Shown here one piece after another: positions 29,811-41,904 of a DNA stretch of 64,000 nucleotides. Position 1 is the first letter of the stretch. Each line of letters opens with the position of its first letter. Source of the DNA: Gaeumannomyces sp. JS-464 (taxonomy: Eukaryota > Ascomycota > Sordariomycetes > Magnaporthales > Magnaporthaceae); contig NGZR01000004.1 in the NCBI GenBank assembly GCA_002197995.1, positions 3,534,001 to 3,598,000 of the forward strand, written 5' to 3'. Below the pieces are notes generated by a model, which saw only the letters and a program-made list of their open reading frames with translations, was not told the DNA's origin and did no database searches. The translations under genes were made by a program, and so were the position numbers.

Positions 29811-31536
29811 GAACAAGGTGTGAGGGAAGAGTCACATAGACGCTTCGCAAGTGTTTCTGTTATTTCATGGAGCATTTTGACGTTTGGGGGCAGGTGCAAC
29901 TCTGAACATGCTAAACTCAGCATCCTAAGCATTTCCATATATTTAGGTAGATCTAGCCACTACCTAGGCGTCTCGGTATCTACTTCCTTTCACACTTGAA
30001 AATTTCCAAGAAATGCGATGGCGACCGTAATAGAGCGGCCATATTATTTACCATCACAATCCAACCGCCCGTCTCGTCCGCCGTCCACCGAGTCGACAGC
30101 TCGAGGTACATCTATATTTTTGGCAGCCTTGATGAGTTCCTTGACGACGATCGACGATATCGCCAAGATTACAGAGACCGTGGCAAACAGAGATGGTTCG
30201 TCGGCAACTACAGCTCTGGTTCCGACCGCGGCGGGCTTTGTCTTGTCGCCGGACCTTCTGCGGCTAACGGAGAGGTGATTTCGACGCATCCCCACGGGCG
30301 CATGGTCGTGGGCTATATGCTATCCTAGGGGTTTTGCTCACCCAAGAAAGTGAAGCGTTTGATGACTGGCCTGCACGCTGGGTGTGCAGATATGCACCTA
30401 GACATGTCAGCGTACTACTTTCACATTCTGCGGTGCATCACCAGGGCCAGCACCTTCCGGCTAGCAGCCGCGAGAAGATGCTGATTCGGGGTGGTTAGCG
30501 GACTTTTACGCCAGTTTGCAGAAGGTGTGTTTGTTGTGCTCTCCAATGGATTTCCCTTGGGAAAAAAAAAGCACTCTGGTGTTGCTCGGCCTCGGCCCAG
30601 GAGACCTGCCTATAAGTGCGCAGTGCCTCTTCATAATTCCGGCTTCTGCCTGCCTACCTGCCTGCTTGCTTGCCTGCCAAAGATGTCAGTGTGTCATTTT
30701 CACGCAGCCTGGCCATTGCGGAAATATAAGCTGCGCCTGTGGGCGTCTACTCGTACTCAACTGTCCCAGATACCAAGACAACGCCAGAATCCGGCATGTT
30801 GATGCAGCTGATCTCGTCCGCCCCCCCAGGGCATGTGTGCCTGCAGCACGTCGCCCCTAATTGTTCAATTTTTCACTGGCAAACAAAATTTTTATGCAAT
30901 ACTCTTGGATTCTGGTCTCATAAATATGTAGCCGTTCGTGTACCCTTGTGATGATGCTGGCGTTTTTTTCCTTTTTTTTTTTTCTTTTTTTTCTTCTTCT
31001 CCTTTTTGCGGTGGTGGAATGCGGTTCAGCTCGATTTTTAGGCCATCTATTATTGATTGGTTGGCCGAAACTTCGGTGGGGAAAAGTTCACAAAGTGGGA
31101 CCAATGACAAACCGGCTGCTGGGTTTTGGCGTCCTTTGCCACTTGGACGAACGAGGTTGGGGCAACCTGAGGCGGGCGACGCATCATGCACCGACATGCG
31201 CCGGCTGAAGTCACTGCCAAACGCGCAAGCCAGGGTGCAGGCAGCTGCCATTCGCAACACCCTTTTTACTTGCTTCGTTTCCCTCCAAACCACTTTGTCT
31301 GCGACAATCGCGCTGGAACTCTAAGCTTCACAGCCCCAGCCCTTCCAGCTCTCCATTTCATTCCTACCTCGCGAACCCCTCGGCCTTCTGAAATGCCAGC
31401 GGCAGGACCGAGCATTGTCAGGCCATAACAACCGCGCAAACAAAAGATTCCCCCCATTCAACCGACAGCAAACAACCGCCGTCGACGCAAGAACACCAAC
31501 CGGTGCCAACAGGCTCCGGCCGCCAGACTGCGCAAG
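29811..31536. other. Intergenic, 1.7 kb
   Basis: Apart from one doubtful small frame (30018-30278) no gene is supported. T-rich tracts lie at 30966-31010. The last 200 bp are the leader and promoter of the KDEL-receptor homologue. Confidence 0.45.
30018..30278 (+). CDS. Doubtful small open frame
   Basis: 86 residues starting MATVIERPYYLPSQSNRPSR, with a weakly hydrophobic middle and no known motif. The codon pattern is neutral and the opposite strand is also open, so this may be chance. Confidence 0.2.
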   Translation: MATVIERPYYLPSQSNRPSRPPSTESTARGTSIFLAALMSSLTTIDDIAKITETVANRDGSSATTALVPTAAGFVLSPDLLRLTER

Positions 31537-32773
31537 ATGGTCGGCTCATGGAATGTGAGTTGACAAGCCCGCCGTTCGGATTTGTTTCCAGATGTTCTAC
31601 GCCAAGCCCTCGAACCTGGCTCTCCCAACTGTAGCTAACCCGAGCCCTGCGCAGATCTTCCGCATCCTGGGAGACTGCTCCCATCTCGTGTCGAAATGCA
31701 TCCTCATGTACGCGATACATAGGAACAGGAGTGCCGAGGGTGTCTCCCTGATAACCCAAGGTCTCTACGCGGTGGTGTTTTGCACGAGATACCTCGACAT
31801 CTTCCAAGAGGTGTTCCCCTGGAACCTCTTCTTCAAGATCTTCTACATCAGCACGTCGTTCTACATCGTTGGGCTCATGCAATGGGTCTACCCGCGGACC
31901 CGAGAGCGCGAGGTTTCGTGGAAACTAGGAGCCGCGGCCGCTGGTGGATCGCTGGTGATATCCCCATTCGCCATGCTGATCTTTGAGAAGCACTGGAGCT
32001 TCTCTACGGTACGCGCCGCCCCGAGAGTAGCATGTTTGCCCGCGGATCAGCGGCTTTGTGTGTCTCGAGTGCCTTACTGACTTTTTCTCCGTTGTTAGTG
32101 GCTATGGGACTTCTCCGAGATCCTCGAGTCCGTGTGCGTCCTGCCGCAGCTCCTCCTGCTTCGCCAGACAACGGTGCCGACCGTCATCGACTCGTACTAC
32201 CTTCTCGCCCTCGGCGCCTACCGAGGCCTATATCTGATCAACTGGATCATCCGCGGGGTGGACCCGACCCACCGGCCGCCGAATGCGGTGTCGGTCATTT
32301 TCGGCATTGTTCAGGTGGCTCTCTATGTCGATTTCGCTTGGGTCTACTACAGCCGGCAGCGGGTCAAGCTGCGAAACGGCGGCGTGGTCGATTCGGATGA
32401 CCTCAACCGGGGCTGGCTGCTGAACCGCATCTTTGGCAACAAGCACGTGCGGGAGGACGACGATGAGGAAAGCACCCCCGCTCTGGGAGGCCAGAACGGG
32501 CTGCACACGCCACGAGCCTCGCGGGCCAAGTGGGGTGCCAGGGGCATCTCTGTCAGCGCCGACGACACGACTCTGGAGCATGACCGTGAGCGGTCAGACG
32601 GCGACCACAACGTGGACGGTTCTGTGGATCCGGACGCCAGGATGAAGGACCCCGACGAGCTGGCGCTCGCGCTCGACGAGGATGACGATGAGGGCATTCC
32701 ACCTGCCGGGTCGTCGTCAAGTAGCCGCGGGGACTCGAGCAGCGGGGTCAGGAACGACGAGTGGAAGGACTAA
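31537..32773 (+). CDS. KDEL receptor (ERD2) homologue with a long acidic tail
   Basis: Three exons: 31537-31554, 31655-32008 and 32099-32773, all phase 0, give 348 residues. A six-residue first exon (MVGSWN) joins IFRILGDCSHLVSKCILMYA. Then come NRSAEGVSLITQGLYAVVFC, RYLDIFQEVFPWNLFFKIFY, WSFSTWLWDFSEILESVCVL, LPQLLLLRQTTVPTVIDSYY and YRGLYLINWIIRG, the order of the seven-helix ER-lumen-protein retention receptors, which return HDEL/KDEL proteins from the Golgi. Yeast Erd2 has about 219 residues. Here about 100 extra residues, rich in Asp, Glu, Ser and Gly, follow the last helix in the cytosol. This may be the long-tailed fungal paralogue rather than the main HDEL receptor. Confidence 0.85.
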
Positions 32774-34660
32774 GTGTGGCACCCGCCTGACTGCTACGAA
32801 AATAGTGTCTCTGGCGCATGTTCGTTCGCCTTTGCGCAAACCGTCGCTAAGGATTTGAGTAGCCAATGCCGACTATCCCTTGGCCGCCCACCCCTTTTGA
32901 TAGTCTCGGTCTCTGGCGGAGGGCGGCGATTTTTTTTTTCTTTTTTCTCACTTCTGTCTCACTACCTTAGTCTGCATTTCGTTTATTCTTTTTCACCACT
33001 GTCATTTTTCTTGGTATTTTGTTTGACTCGTTGCTTCGGGATGGGGGCACGATTAGCGGAAAGCATCAATCAACATTCAGGCTAGGTGGAGTCTTGTCAG
33101 GGCACAGGTGACATAAGGTGCAAGCCCATGAGCGATGTCATTTTGAAGTCCAATGAAGCATCCGCGTCGCAACAGGGTTGCTTTTTGATTCAATCCGAAA
33201 TGCTACACAGTGCACGCGACTAGGAGTTTTTGTCCACCTGTCTATTGGTCGAAAATCCTGCACCTGCTTCTTGTGATCGGGAAGAATATATCTCGTTCCA
33301 ATGTTGATAACAGAGATTATGAGAGGAAAGAAGGAATAGGAAACGAAGGCAGCACGAGGCCTAAGGTTCCCCGTTCCGAATCTGACTCTGTTCAGCCCCG
33401 CCCTTTCTTTCCTGCACATATTCACCAGACCAGAGCGCCAGACGAGCAACGGCGCGCCGTTGGATCATGGGGACGCCCACCAATGCCTGCCACATGGGGG
33501 ACATCCATCGATCTGCTGCTAGCTTAGCTCGGCAGCGATTACCCCGGCCGTTGGCGACGACGCACGGCGGCGCCACTACAGCAAGCAGGCGGACGGCGCA
33601 ATGCGGGGAGACGACTCAGACACGGCCGAAAAGAGAAGGAGGATGGCGCCAAGTGCGCAAGGAAGCGGACAAGCATGACGGGTGTCAGAAGGCGAGGAGC
33701 AGAAGAAGGAAGGGGGGAGCAGGCGGAGAAGGAGGGGGTCAGCACCTAGGTAAACTGCACGAATGGCCACCGCTGCTTTCCCGCCATGTGACTTGAAACA
33801 GCGCGCGACCATCAAACGTCCCGACTGGTTTGTTTCTCAGCCTCAGCTGTCTGGCAGTCTTGCTTTTTCTCTCGTCCTCTTTAGTCTATTTCTGTTTTCC
33901 TGAGGCCGATAAAAAGGGCCAGCGGCAGCCTTTCCTTTCTCGCAATCTGCGTTGCCTTCTTTTGTTCGTTTGCTGCGTCTTTTATCCTTGGGTCGACTTT
34001 TGTTGCCACGGTCAATTGCTATCTCTCTCTTAATAGAAATAGGTCAAAGACCACCCGCATCACCAAACGTGTAAGTAGGGAACCCGTTTCCCCGCGCAGC
34101 CAGCTTTAAACAGACGGGCGTTGGTTGGTTGGTTGGAAATGCGACCACAGGGTGACACTGGCTAACAACGGATGGACGGGACGCAGAGAGCTGGCAGTGC
34201 GAAATCGATGGTCTGATCGCTGTGCTGCAGACTTGCCCCTCAAACGAGTGCCCCCGGGCGCAACCTATATCCGGCCAAACACATACCGCCGCCCATCCAA
34301 TAAGGTATGTGATATTGGGGGGCAAAGCCCAGGCTTTGTGCCACCAGTGGACCCGATATTCTTGCTCTCGCTTTTTACTCCCGCCCGAGTTTAGCTTATT
34401 TCAAACGTTGCCAAACTGTCATCTTTCTCCTTGCCGGGTTTCCTCTTTTTATCCGTTCACTTTCTCCTTTCCTTTGTTGTTTTGCTCGCAAAGCTGCGTT
34501 ACTTTCCGGAGATGGAAAGTATGGATTTCTTAGCTCTTTGGCGTAGCCCGCCATGATTTGTCTGGGCGATATGATGCGCTCGTTTGACAAGTCGTCTGTC
34601 TCACCAAAGATGCCGATCGCTTTGCGTAGGCGGTACTAATAATCGCCCATAGAGCAGAAG
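32774..34660. other. Intergenic, 1.9 kb
   Basis: No gene is supported on either strand. It contains T/C-rich tracts (32928-33010 and 33835-34035) typical of untranslated regions and promoters, and at its right end the promoter of the GH76 gene. Confidence 0.5.
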
Positions 34661-36505
34661 ATGCTCCTGGGCCGCGCCTGGGTTTGGCTTGTCGCCTTTA
34701 CCCTCTCGGGGGTGTCGGTCTTCGCGTCACCGGCAGGTCTAGGCGCATCCCACGGCCATGGCAGAGACGACAGGCTTCTCGGATCCCGAGCCCGGATGCA
34801 GACTCGTACCTCTGCAGGCCCAGACTCGCGTGTCCTCGACGAAGTAATGGGCGCCCTCAAAGTCCTCCAGGACAACTACTTCGAGCCCTGGAAAGGGACC
34901 TGGCCCGACGCCATTGACTGGACCGCAGCCGTTGTCGGCACGCAGGTCTCGGGCGCGCTCAGCTCTCTGTCTCACGCCTTGACCGCCGGCGAGGGCTCCA
35001 GCGGCAGCAGCGATAAGGATCGCGAAAACCTGATCGCCCTCTACTTTTCCCAGATCCTGGGCTTCTACTTCGGGCAGAATGACATCGAGCTCCGCGGCCA
35101 GGCCTTCGACGACATGCTGTGGGTGGTGCTCGGGTGGCTGGAGACTGTTAAGTTCGTCAACCTCCACTCGCACCTCTACTACCCCTCGGGGGCGCCGCGT
35201 CTCCTCCCCGGGCAGCAGCAGCTCCTGGACCAAGCCTCGGGTAAGACCTACTTTGGCAACATCTGGACGCCGGCCTTTGCCCACCGTGCCCGCATCTTCT
35301 GGGAGCTCGCGGCCAAGGGCTGGGATACCAAGTGGTGCGGCGGCGGCATGAACTGGAACCCGCGCCTCCAGGTCTACAAGAACGCCATCACCAACGAGCT
35401 CTTCATCGCGGCCTCCATCTCCATGTACCAGTACTTCCCGGGAGACGATAACGAGTCGCCCTTCAACCTGCCTGGTGGGCGGCACGGGCCCCATCCCAAG
35501 CACGACCAAAAGCACCTGGACGCTGCCGTGACTGGCCACGCCTGGCTCCGTAGCTCGGGCATGCAGAACGGGCCCGGCCAGAACCCCGAGGGCCTGTATG
35601 TGGACGGCTTCCACATCTCGGGCTGGGGCGATCCGACCAGTAACAATACAGCCTGCGATGCCCGGAACACCATGATCTACACTTACAACCAGGGCGTCAT
35701 CCTCACCGGACTCCGAGGCCTTTGGGCTGTCAAGGGTGACGACTCGTACATCACCGAGGGCCACTACCTGATCCTGTCCACCATCAAAGCCACAGGCTAC
35801 GATCTGGCCAAGGACCAGCCGGTCGACGACATTGGTGACTTGAAACCCGGCGAGCTGCCGCCGTGGCGCGGTCTGGGCCGTGCCGGGGTGCTGGAGGACC
35901 AGTGCGACGTGAGCGGATCGTGCTCCCAGGACAGCCAGACATTCAAGGGTATCCTCTTCCACCACCTCGTCGCCTTCTGCGGGACGCTCGGGGAGTCGTC
36001 GGCCTCGGAGAGCCTCCGGGCGACGCACAGCAGCTCGTGCAAGTCGTACAGGGGCTGGGTCGAGCACAACGCCAAGGCGGCTCAGGCCACGCGGGACGCT
36101 AAGGGCCGCTTCGGCATGTGGTGGACGGCGGGCCTGCTCGACATTGTGGTCGAGGACCTCAAGGGCGTCAAGCGGCGATCCAACTCGTCGAGCGCCGGGG
36201 ATGAGGAGTCGGTCGACTACCGGACGTACGGCGTCCCCGATTCCCTCGAGTGGGTTCCGGAAGGCGGCGCGAGATCCTCGTCTTCGGATGACCAGACCGT
36301 CGAGTCGGCCGGAGAGGAGGAGGAGAACATGGGAGTAGAGCGTGGGCCTGCCGAGAGGCTCAAGGGCCAGGTCGCGGTCTCGGTGCAGGGCGGGCGACGT
36401 AAGGGGTCGGATCCCAACGACCGGGGCCGGGGCCGGACGGTGGAGACGCAGTCTGGAGGCCTGGCGGTTCTGAGGGCCGTGTGGGAGCTTTCCAATATCA
36501 GTTAA
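34661..36505 (+). CDS. Secreted GH76 family glycoside hydrolase (alpha-1,6-mannanase type)
   Basis: Single exon, 614 residues. The signal peptide MLLGRAWVWLVAFTLSGVSV ends near VFASP. AFDDMLWVVLGWLETVKFVN holds the Asp pair (DD) expected to be catalytic in GH76. WCGGGMNWNPRLQVYKNAIT, ELFIAASISMYQYF, NTMIYTYNQGVILTGLRGLW and YRGWVEHNAKAAQATRDAKG follow in family order. GH76 includes endo-alpha-1,6-mannanases and the Dfg5/Dcw1 cell-wall proteins. No C-terminal GPI signal is seen; instead the last 120 residues are charged and disordered (EEEENMGVERG), so it may be secreted. The reading frame is unbroken in 1.8 kb. Confidence 0.9.
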   Translation: MLLGRAWVWLVAFTLSGVSVFASPAGLGASHGHGRDDRLLGSRARMQTRTSAGPDSRVLDEVMGALKVLQDNYFEPWKGTWPDAIDWTAAVVGTQVSGALSSLSHALTAGEGSSGSSDKDRENLIALYFSQILGFYFGQNDIELRGQAFDDMLWVVLGWLETVKFVNLHSHLYYPSGAPRLLPGQQQLLDQASGKTYFGNIWTPAFAHRARIFWELAAKGWDTKWCGGGMNWNPRLQVYKNAITNELFIAASISMYQYFPGDDNESPFNLPGGRHGPHPKHDQKHLDAAVTGHAWLRSSGMQNGPGQNPEGLYVDGFHISGWGDPTSNNTACDARNTMIYTYNQGVILTGLRGLWAVKGDDSYITEGHYLILSTIKATGYDLAKDQPVDDIGDLKPGELPPWRGLGRAGVLEDQCDVSGSCSQDSQTFKGILFHHLVAFCGTLGESSASESLRATHSSSCKSYRGWVEHNAKAAQATRDAKGRFGMWWTAGLLDIVVEDLKGVKRRSNSSSAGDEESVDYRTYGVPDSLEWVPEGGARSSSSDDQTVESAGEEEENMGVERGPAERLKGQVAVSVQGGRRKGSDPNDRGRGRTVETQSGGLAVLRAVWELSNIS

Positions 36506-37273
36506 GCGTGGTTATTATTGATAATCAAGCATAGATACACCGCGGTACTTCTTGTTTTCAATGTTCCTAGGCAACATCGAGTATCAGCATGAATAGAAGA
36601 GCTGCATTTCAGAGAACCAAAGAGCAAGCAGGGGAAAGGAAACCTCAAGGGAATGCCGGAGGTATTGGGCCAAAACATTTGGCCACTCACCATGTGACTG
36701 GCACGTTATCAACTGTATTGCAACCCGTCTGGTCACTCACCCATTATTGCTGTCAGCATTTGTGACGTTTGGATACCGATCCCATGGAACCATTAGTCGA
36801 CAACAAAGTCGTTTCATTTTGCCCAACCCGACATGATTCATCCCTAGATCATCATAACCGCTCTATAGAACATATCGTAGGCTCCCACATCGGGAATTAG
36901 TAGGGATATGTACTAGGCACGTAAGCTCATACACGGGGAAATCCGGGTGCTATACATAAAGAAGAAGGCGGATACAAAAAATGCGCCCGATCCGAGTCCG
37001 CGGACCGATCATAAAACCTCCCATAAGAAAACCAGGATATTGGGTCTTCCAGTCCGTTTGAGACGCATAAACTCCTCCAGCCAGCCAGCCCACCGAAGGG
37101 AAAGAGGAGACAGAATCGCTCGTAGAGAAGACGAGATGATGTCGTAAAAACCAAGACGCGGTGAATATGAATAAAGAATAGGAAGGAATAATAACTGATA
37201 ATAGATAAAAAAAAAACGGCGTAAAACATAAAGTAGCAAAGAACAAGTAAAGGAAGAAAGGTCTAAGCCTGAT
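36506..37273. other. Convergent 3' region
   Basis: Lies between the stops of the GH76 and adenylate kinase genes. It is A/T-rich, without a supported gene. An A-run lies at 37207-37216. Confidence 0.55.
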
Positions 37274-38161
37274 TCATTGCAGGAACCTCTTCTCGAACTC
37301 GCGGAACAGCCTGGGGGTGATGTCGTCGCTGCTCATGCCCTCGACCTCCCAGAGCACCCCCTTTCGGGCGTAGTGCTCGAGCAGGGGCTCGCTGGTCTCG
37401 CGGAACTTTTGGAAGCGCGACCGGTAGACCTCCGGGCAGTCGTCAGGGCGGCGGACCAGGGGCTCGCCGGTGACGTCGTCGCGGCCGGGGACGCGGGGCG
37501 CGTTGAAGTCGTCGTTGTAGACGCGGCCCGAGGGCTCGTGGACCATGCGGCCCGCGATGCGGCGCATGATGACGTCGAGCGGGGTGCGGAGCGACACGAC
37601 CAGGTTGACGGGCACGACGTGGTCGAGCCGGGCCGCCTGCGCGGCCGTGCGCGGGAAGCCGTCCAGGATAAAGGACGCGGCCGGGTCGTCCGACAGGCGC
37701 GGCGGCGGGTCAGAGGCCAGCCCCGCCGGGGCCGACATGAAGACGTCGTTGGCGGGAGAAGAAGTGGCGGCAGCGGCGGCAGCAGAGGCGGAGGCGAGCG
37801 TCAGGATGCTGGCCTGGGCGCCGTCGGCGAAGAGCCAGCCGCGCTTGTTGAACTCGTTGCTGATGAGGCGCAGGATCAGGTCGTCGGGCACCAGGCCGCC
37901 GGCCTTCATGGTGCTCTCGACCTTGATGCCTGGAGGTGGTGGTGGGTTCTGGTGTCAGTGTATATGTGCTTGCTTTCGTAGCATCCGTACAAGAGAAAAC
38001 TCACCGAGCGGCGTCCTGCTCTTGACATTGTTGCGGAGAAGATCGCCCGAGCTGATGGAGGAGAGCTGGGGGAAGCGCTGCAGCAGGCGTTCCGATTGCG
38101 TGCCTTTGCCGACTCCGGGCGCACCGACAAGAATGACACGGGCGGCCCTTCGGAGGCGCAT
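37274..38161 (-). CDS. Mitochondrial GTP:AMP phosphotransferase (adenylate kinase)
   Basis: Two exons, 38161-38005 and 37929-37274, phase 1 join, 270 residues. [20 protein letters not shown] contains the P-loop [29 protein letters not shown] is the AMP-binding part, then [58 protein letters not shown] and the lid [15 protein letters not shown], which has no zinc Cys as in the GTP-preferring matrix enzyme. Between FADGAQ and FILDGFPR there is an Ala/Ser-rich insert of about 45 residues. The basic N-terminus fits a mitochondrial presequence, and no other ATG is in frame upstream. It recycles AMP with GTP in the matrix. Confidence 0.92.
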
Positions 38162-40139
38162 GTTACGCAGGAATGGGCTACTATTTACAGTGTAGCAGAC
38201 AGACACAGACGGACGGGTGGCGGGCGGCGCAGGGATCCAGCCAATGACAGCGGGCAACCGGCCGAGGTTCGGGATGTGCTGTCAAGTCTCGTCTTGACAG
38301 AGAAACCCGAGGGGGCGGGACTGGACGAGGGCGTCGCAAATGAGAGAGCACAGGGAAAACGGGCGATCCGGGCGGCCCTCGAAGGAGCCGGGGCGAGAAA
38401 ACGGTTGGACTGACTCTGTCAGGACGAGTCCATGTCGGAGCAGGCCCCCTCTTCTTTTTTTTTTTTTTTCCGTCGTTTTTCTTTTTTTTTTTTTCCGGAG
38501 TTGAGGAGGGGAAATGAGGAGAGGTGGGAAGGGCAGCTACCAAGCACCGGCCAGGCTCGGACAACCCTGCAATGCGCAAAGGCCGGCGTCAACGTCCAGA
38601 CCAGACCTGAGTGAATGTGAATGGTGTGCAACGGCGGTGTAACGGTCCGGGCGTTGAGCACAACGACGGGCGCACGCCAGAGCGGATCACGCACAGCACA
38701 AAGATGGAGAGGCTTGGATTAATTCCTTGGTCCTTTTTTTTTCTTTTTCTGATAGCACCATCGGCAGCCTCCACATGCTCGGAAAGGCGGGGGAACAAAA
38801 GACACGAGCCAGTGGACCGGGACTCGGACCGACCGGGGCTTGTTTGTTGGCCCAATGTGAGCTCACAAATGGCCTCCACAAGTGCATGCGTGTCCTGATG
38901 GTCGCCCGCCGCCTGCCGCTGGGCTTGGAAATCCGCGACAGGGGGCGCGCGCTGAGCACGCCTCATCAGGGTCCGGCTTCGGACTGGCGTCACAGTGCGA
39001 GTCTGTGTGGTGGGTGCTTGCTTCTTTGTTGGGGCACACGGTCTGGACATTGGTATCCATGATCCTGATCTGGCTGTTTGAAAGTAAAAAGCTTTCTTGT
39101 TTTGAGAAGCATGAAGTGCATTGATGAGCATTTGCAAACATGTACAAAAGCAGCTGCGACGTGTTGCTGTTCCTCCAAAAACCCCGCGAGAGGGGTTCGG
39201 ACATGTGGCTTAACCCACTTCACGTGCGTGGCACCTTGGTTGCTGCACTTGGACCGACGGCCATGTGTCGGCCTGCCAGAAGGTTTGGCTTTAGGGACTT
39301 GCAAGCTGGACTGGTCGGATTCCGGTCCCACTTTGGCCCGGGTCTGACGAAATGTCCGGAGAGCCAGCCATCAAGCCACCGAGGGCGAAGGGAGCCAGGC
39401 AATATTTCGGCTTTATCGGCCTGGTGTGGAAAGTCCGGGGTCAGCAAGCACTGAATCTTCTGCTGGTCCGGTAAGAGAGCAGCATGTTGTGCAGATCAAT
39501 GTACGTTGAGGGGAAATGCATCACCAAGGCAGCCTCGCAGCCCGCTGCTGCTGCCCAGCCGTGCCAGCTCATTGTCGACGAGCAAAAGACCCCGAAGCTC
39601 TACCCAGAGAACCAAACCAGCGTCCACACTGGGACGGGCCCGTGGCACGGTGGATGGATGCGTTGGCGAGCGGGCCCGCCGGAATACATCACCCGCCGGA
39701 ATAGCGCAGCTGAGGCGAAACAGGGTTATCACGTGATCTGCCAGGCTCGCCGCAAACCTGGACACGGTTCATCCTATCAGAGATGCTCACCCCTGAAAGT
39801 AGCGTTGTAACTGGACTCTGCTGGACCCGACTTGTCAAAGCCCAAGTCCCGACCAGGCCCGCATCCATGCATGTTGCAGAGACAAGTGCCTGAACTTTTT
39901 TCATTATTCTACGAGGGACTTACTGACTGGCGCTGGCGGATCATTCATGTCAAGATAGATCGACCATCCGTCTGTCCAAACCTGTCGTCCTTCCTCCCTC
40001 TTGTACCTTTTATCTGTTCTGTAAATCACCACCACCACCACCACCACACGATTTGATTTTTCTCCGCCAGACACCATCAAAGTCCAAGCTTGGCCTAACC
40101 ACCCCCTCTCTATCCACACACATACTCACGGACGTCGCC
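38162..40139. promoter_or_regulatory. Divergent 2-kb region between the adenylate kinase and LETM1 genes
   Basis: No gene is supported. It contains T-runs near 38455-38495, a T-run near 38737, and (CAC)7 at 40028-40048 close to the LETM1 leader. It should contain both promoters. Confidence 0.5.
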
Positions 40140-41904
40140 ATGAGCGCCTCAGCGGCGGTCGCCCGCCGCTCCGTGGTCATGAACCCGTTCATGGGAAACG
40201 GTACGGTCCTCGAGCCCCTTCTACTGACAATAGGCGCTGACATGCGGTGCCCCGCAATCTTGACTAGGCCGTGTGCTTCCTCGATCAGTCCTCAGAGCCT
40301 CCCAGGCGCACCTCGGAAGGCACTCCCGCAACCTCGCTCTGCAGAACCCGGCCGTCGCCCTATTGATTCCCTTCCGCAGTCTGTCCACCGAGACCCACGC
40401 CAGCAGGGGCATCCCCTCGGGCCCGCCACCCGGCTTCGACCCCAAGAAGGCTAAGAACCCTTTGCCGCGGGACGACAACAAGACTCCGGTAGTCAAGGGA
40501 GAGGCAAAGGCCAAATCTTCAGATGTTGCCGAGACGCCCAAGAAAGACGTCTCCGCGCTGAGTGCGAAGGAAGCCGCCGCCGAGTCCACCTCCCTTTCCA
40601 AGCTGGCGAGCGAGAAGGCCCTGGAGATGGAGAAGAAGGAGGAGCCCAAAAAGGAGGAGAAGAAGCTGTCGCTGGGCCAGAAGATCAAGAAGGAGGTGAT
40701 GCACTACTGGGACGGCACTAAGCTGCTGGCGACTGAGGTCAAGATCAGCAGCCGCCTGGCGTTCAAGATGGCGGCCGGGTACGAGCTCACACGCCGCGAG
40801 AGCCGGCAGCTGCAGCGCACCGTGCAGGACCTCGGGCGGCTGGTGCCATTCTCCGTCTTCATCATCGTGCCCTTCGCCGAGCTGCTGCTGCCCGTCGCGC
40901 TCAAGCTGTTCCCCAACCTGCTGCCCAGCACATACGAGGGCCAGAAGTCGAGGGAGAAGAAGGCATCGATGCTGCGGGCCACGCGCGCCGAGGTTAGCGG
41001 GTTCCTGCGCCAGACGCTCAAGGAGACGGGCTTGCCCGTGACGGCGGCGACGACGCAGCGCGAGGAGTTCACAAACTTCTTCCGCAAGCTCCGGGCCACG
41101 GGCGAGAAGCCGACGGCCGAGGACGTCATCAGGGTGTGCAAGATCTTCCGGGATGACCTGACGCTCGACAACCTGTCGCGCCCGCAGCTGGTGTCCATGT
41201 GCCGGTACCTGAACCTCAACACGTTCGGGACCGACATGATGCTCCGGTACCAGATCCGACACCGCATGCGGCAGATCAAGCGCGACGACAAGGCCATCGC
41301 GTTCGAGGGCGTCGACAGCTTGACCACGTCGGAGCTGCAGGTGGCATGCGCCAGCCGTGGCATCAAGACGTTTGGCGTGTCGCCGGCACGGATGCGCGAG
41401 GACCTGCAGACATGGCTGGACCTCCGGCTGCGCGACGGCGTCCCGTCGACGCTCCTGGTGCTGAGCAGCGCCTACTCGTACGCACAGGCAGCCGGCGGCG
41501 AGGGCGAGGCCACCAGCCAGATCGATGCGCTGACGGGTGTGCTCTCCTCCATCCCCGAGGAGCTCTTCCACGAGATCGAGCTCGAGGTGCACAACGCTGA
41601 GGGCGCGGCCACCAACAAGCAGCGGCTCGAGGTGCTGAAGGAGCAGCAGGAGCTGATCGAGGAGGAGAATGAGCAGAACCAGGAGAACGCCGAGACGGGC
41701 CTGGCCACGCCGCGCGACGTCGACGACATCGACGAGAAGGAGGAGCGCGAGATGGAGGCGGCCAGGCAGGCGGCCATCAAGAGCCTGGACGGCGTGGAGA
41801 AGGCGCAGGTCGGCGACATGGTCGATGCCGAGGCAGCTCAGCGGCTGGCTGAGAAGCCGTTGGCGGACCAGAAGGCGGCGGCGGCGAAGCAGAGCGACAA
41901 CTAA
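40140..41904 (+). CDS. LETM1-domain inner mitochondrial membrane protein (Mdm38/Ylh47 type)
   Basis: Two exons, 40140-40200 and 40268-41904, phase 1 join, 565 residues. MSASAAVARRSVVMNPFMGN...LPRSVLRASQ is Arg/Ser/Ala-rich, a mitochondrial presequence. After a Lys/Glu-rich stretch comes the LETM1 core: KKEVMHYWDGTKLLATEVKI, YELTRRESRQLQRTVQDLGR, the membrane helix LVPFSVFIIVPFAELLLPVA, then LFPNLLPSTY and two LETM1 ribosome-binding-like repeats (DLTLDNLSRPQLVSMCRYLN and SLTTSELQVACASRGIKTFG). A Glu/Lys coiled-coil tail follows. LETM1 proteins take part in mitochondrial K+/H+ balance and in insertion of translation products (Oxa1 partner Mdm38). A T-run lies 48 bp after the stop. Confidence 0.93.

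Noticed and set aside
34739..36067. Minus-strand open frame of 442 codons
   Set aside because: It is the antisense shadow of the GH76 gene, whose frame is longer and carries family motifs.
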